The notes below the pieces were generated by a model, which worked only from the letters and a program-made list of their open reading frames with translations, did no database searches and had not been told where the DNA came from. The position numbers and the translations under genes were made by a program. This document shows, in pieces, positions 51,291 through 52,526 of a stretch of DNA of 52,526 bases (positions within the stretch are counted from its first letter, which is position 1; the number at the start of each line of letters is the position of its first letter). The stretch spans positions 1,615,508 through 1,668,033 of the forward strand of contig BFEA01000305.1 in assembly GCA_003427395.1 (NCBI GenBank), in the 5' to 3' direction. Source of the stretch: Chara braunii (lineage: Eukaryota > Streptophyta > Charophyceae > Charales > Characeae).

Positions 51291-51487
51291 GACGCACCAG
51301 ATTTCTGAACACGACTTTGGGTTTGACGTTATGAGGGTTATGGGCTGCGCACGTGGACAAAGTTATGTACGATGCGCCGTGATGGCACTGTAACTCCAAC
51401 GACGACTTGAGAATTTGAGAAATGTATCTTACCATGTTTTCGGTGCGAGATTCATTCTCATTTTACACATATTGGCGAGTAACGGTG

Positions 51488-51553
51488 CCACACCCAATCC
51501 ATACGGCTTTCTCTTACGTACCACACCCAATCCATACGGCTTTCTCTTACGTA
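51488..51553. repeat. 33-bp tandem duplication
   Basis: CCACACCCAATCCATACGGC and the next 13 nt occur identically from 51488 and 51521. Confidence 0.95.
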
Positions 51554-52458
51554 CTATGTTCTTTTTCACTTTTGTGTTCGTTCGTTTAGGGTGATTGTCT
51601 TACTGCCCCGTCATCCCGTTCGCAAGTCGTTGCTCATCATCGGGATTGACATCGTCAAACCCCTCTAGTGAGGCTTGTCTAGGGAGCTCGACACAACCTA
51701 CATACAACACCAACGGGCATAACAGACAGAGGAGGTTTAGTGCACGTATCTGCCTGCGGCTCAGGGGAAAAATCCATTTCGATTTTACTCATCCTATTGA
51801 TAGTAGCCACTTTCTACATATCAACACACATGGATGGAGAGCAACTCATGTTTCTATTTCATTGTGGGCGATTCCCTCTCGTTTTTCACTTCAGTGACTG
51901 GTACTGAACTTACGGATGCACTGCCAACCCGTAGGTTGCTAGTAGCAGCGTAGTAGCAATCTAGGTACTGAGTGTCAAGGTAGGAGAAAGGGTTCGGGAT
52001 GCATATGTGGTGGGGATGTTCGTGCATTTCTGCCTTTTGTACAGTGACTATCGGACTTCCAATGAGATCTTGCCCTCTGGAATTTTGTTATTTCGTTGTC
52101 GTCGATTCTCTTTGCACAAAGGCGAATCCGGCAACTACACATCCTTATCTACTAGTGGAGGGTTCACTCTCAATTTGCTCATTCGGTAAGTACAAAAATT
52201 CGACTAATTGAGCCTTGCTGTCGCAGGAAGATCGGTGGTTCGTTCGGACATTTGCTTGGCCAGGGAGAGTGGTGGCCTCACTGTATCGAAGTGGAGGAGG
52301 GCGAGTATTATTGGTGGGCCCTCGAGTGAGCAGAGTCAGGTGTAGTTGTGCACAGTCGTGAAGCACTTGCTGTGCTTCTGCTAAGTCCTTCCCGCAGTCC
52401 ACTTCCCATACATTTGACCAAGTGTTGTAGTGCCTTACTCTATGTGTCTGATTTTCGA
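51554..52458. other. Gene-free stretch
   Basis: No recognised gene, RNA or repeat. Confidence 0.4.
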
Positions 52459-52459
52459 T

Positions 52460-52500
52460 TCAACGGGGATTTCCCGTTGAAAGGTTCAACGACCGTTGAA
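52460..52500. repeat. Two adjacent hairpins at window end
   Basis: TCAACGGG/CCCGTTGA (52460-52480) and TTCAACG/CGTTGAA (52485-52500), perfect stems with loops of 5 and 2 nt. They resemble the style of the 42.5-44.3 kb train, but their extent is cut by the window edge. Confidence 0.8.
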
Positions 52501-52526
52501 ACCCCGTTACAACGCCGGGCTATACC

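Overview
This is a stretch of a large, repeat-dominated eukaryotic nuclear genome. The signs are poly(A)-tailed retroelement fragments, a non-LTR (LINE) polymerase with an RVT-type zinc-binding C-terminus, Pol III A/B-box SINE heads, terminal-inverted-repeat DNA elements with target duplications, spliced-looking exons, long microsatellites and two scaffold gaps (10522-10824 and 32429-32523). Plant-type L1 LINEs, Ulp1 (C48) proteases and MULE-like miniature elements suggest a streptophyte plant or charophyte alga. That placement is inference; I see no rRNA, organellar gene or intact housekeeping gene to anchor it. No complete, unbroken, recognisable protein gene is visible.

Layout. From 0.4 to 13.6 kb lies a LINE graveyard. 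One long broken copy sits on the minus strand (9960 down to about 6867), one 5'-truncated copy with a target duplication on the plus strand (12673-13553), an internal fragment at 505-1037, and several isolated 3' ends. The 3' ends share a hairpin whose loop is constant (GATAAGAGC, or GCTCTTATC in the LINE sense) while its stem changes with compensation, followed by a G/T-rich tail and poly(A). The region also holds two SINE heads and a hairpin cluster at 2.1-2.45 kb. From 13.6 to 22.3 kb the DNA is AT-richer and gene-poor, with a 396-bp tandem repeat split by a small DNA transposon and another inverted-repeat element at 20.2-20.5 kb.

From 22.5 to 28.8 kb lie minus-strand gene relics: a Ulp1-like cysteine protease with its His, Asp, Gln and Cys motifs still readable but broken by one stop and one frameshift, then a larger unrecognised gene with several exon-like pieces. 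From 26.8 to 35.1 kb is a satellite domain in which several unrelated repeat units share a near-palindrome, GTCGTGTTNAACACGAC. An unrecognised 209-codon exon at 35514-36142 follows, then tandem and dispersed repeats to 42.3 kb.

From 42.5 to 44.3 kb is a train of at least 17 different, mostly perfect hairpins. From 45.99 to 46.61 kb is an array of seven hairpins with a conserved core and stems that covary. The last 3 kb contain two more miniature DNA elements. Three MULE-like elements (7577-8047, 17362-17786, 49760-50256) share end sequences and each has a 9-bp target duplication. The most unusual signals are the structured, covarying repeats: the LINE 3' hairpin, the 46-kb array and the 42.5-44.3 kb hairpin train.
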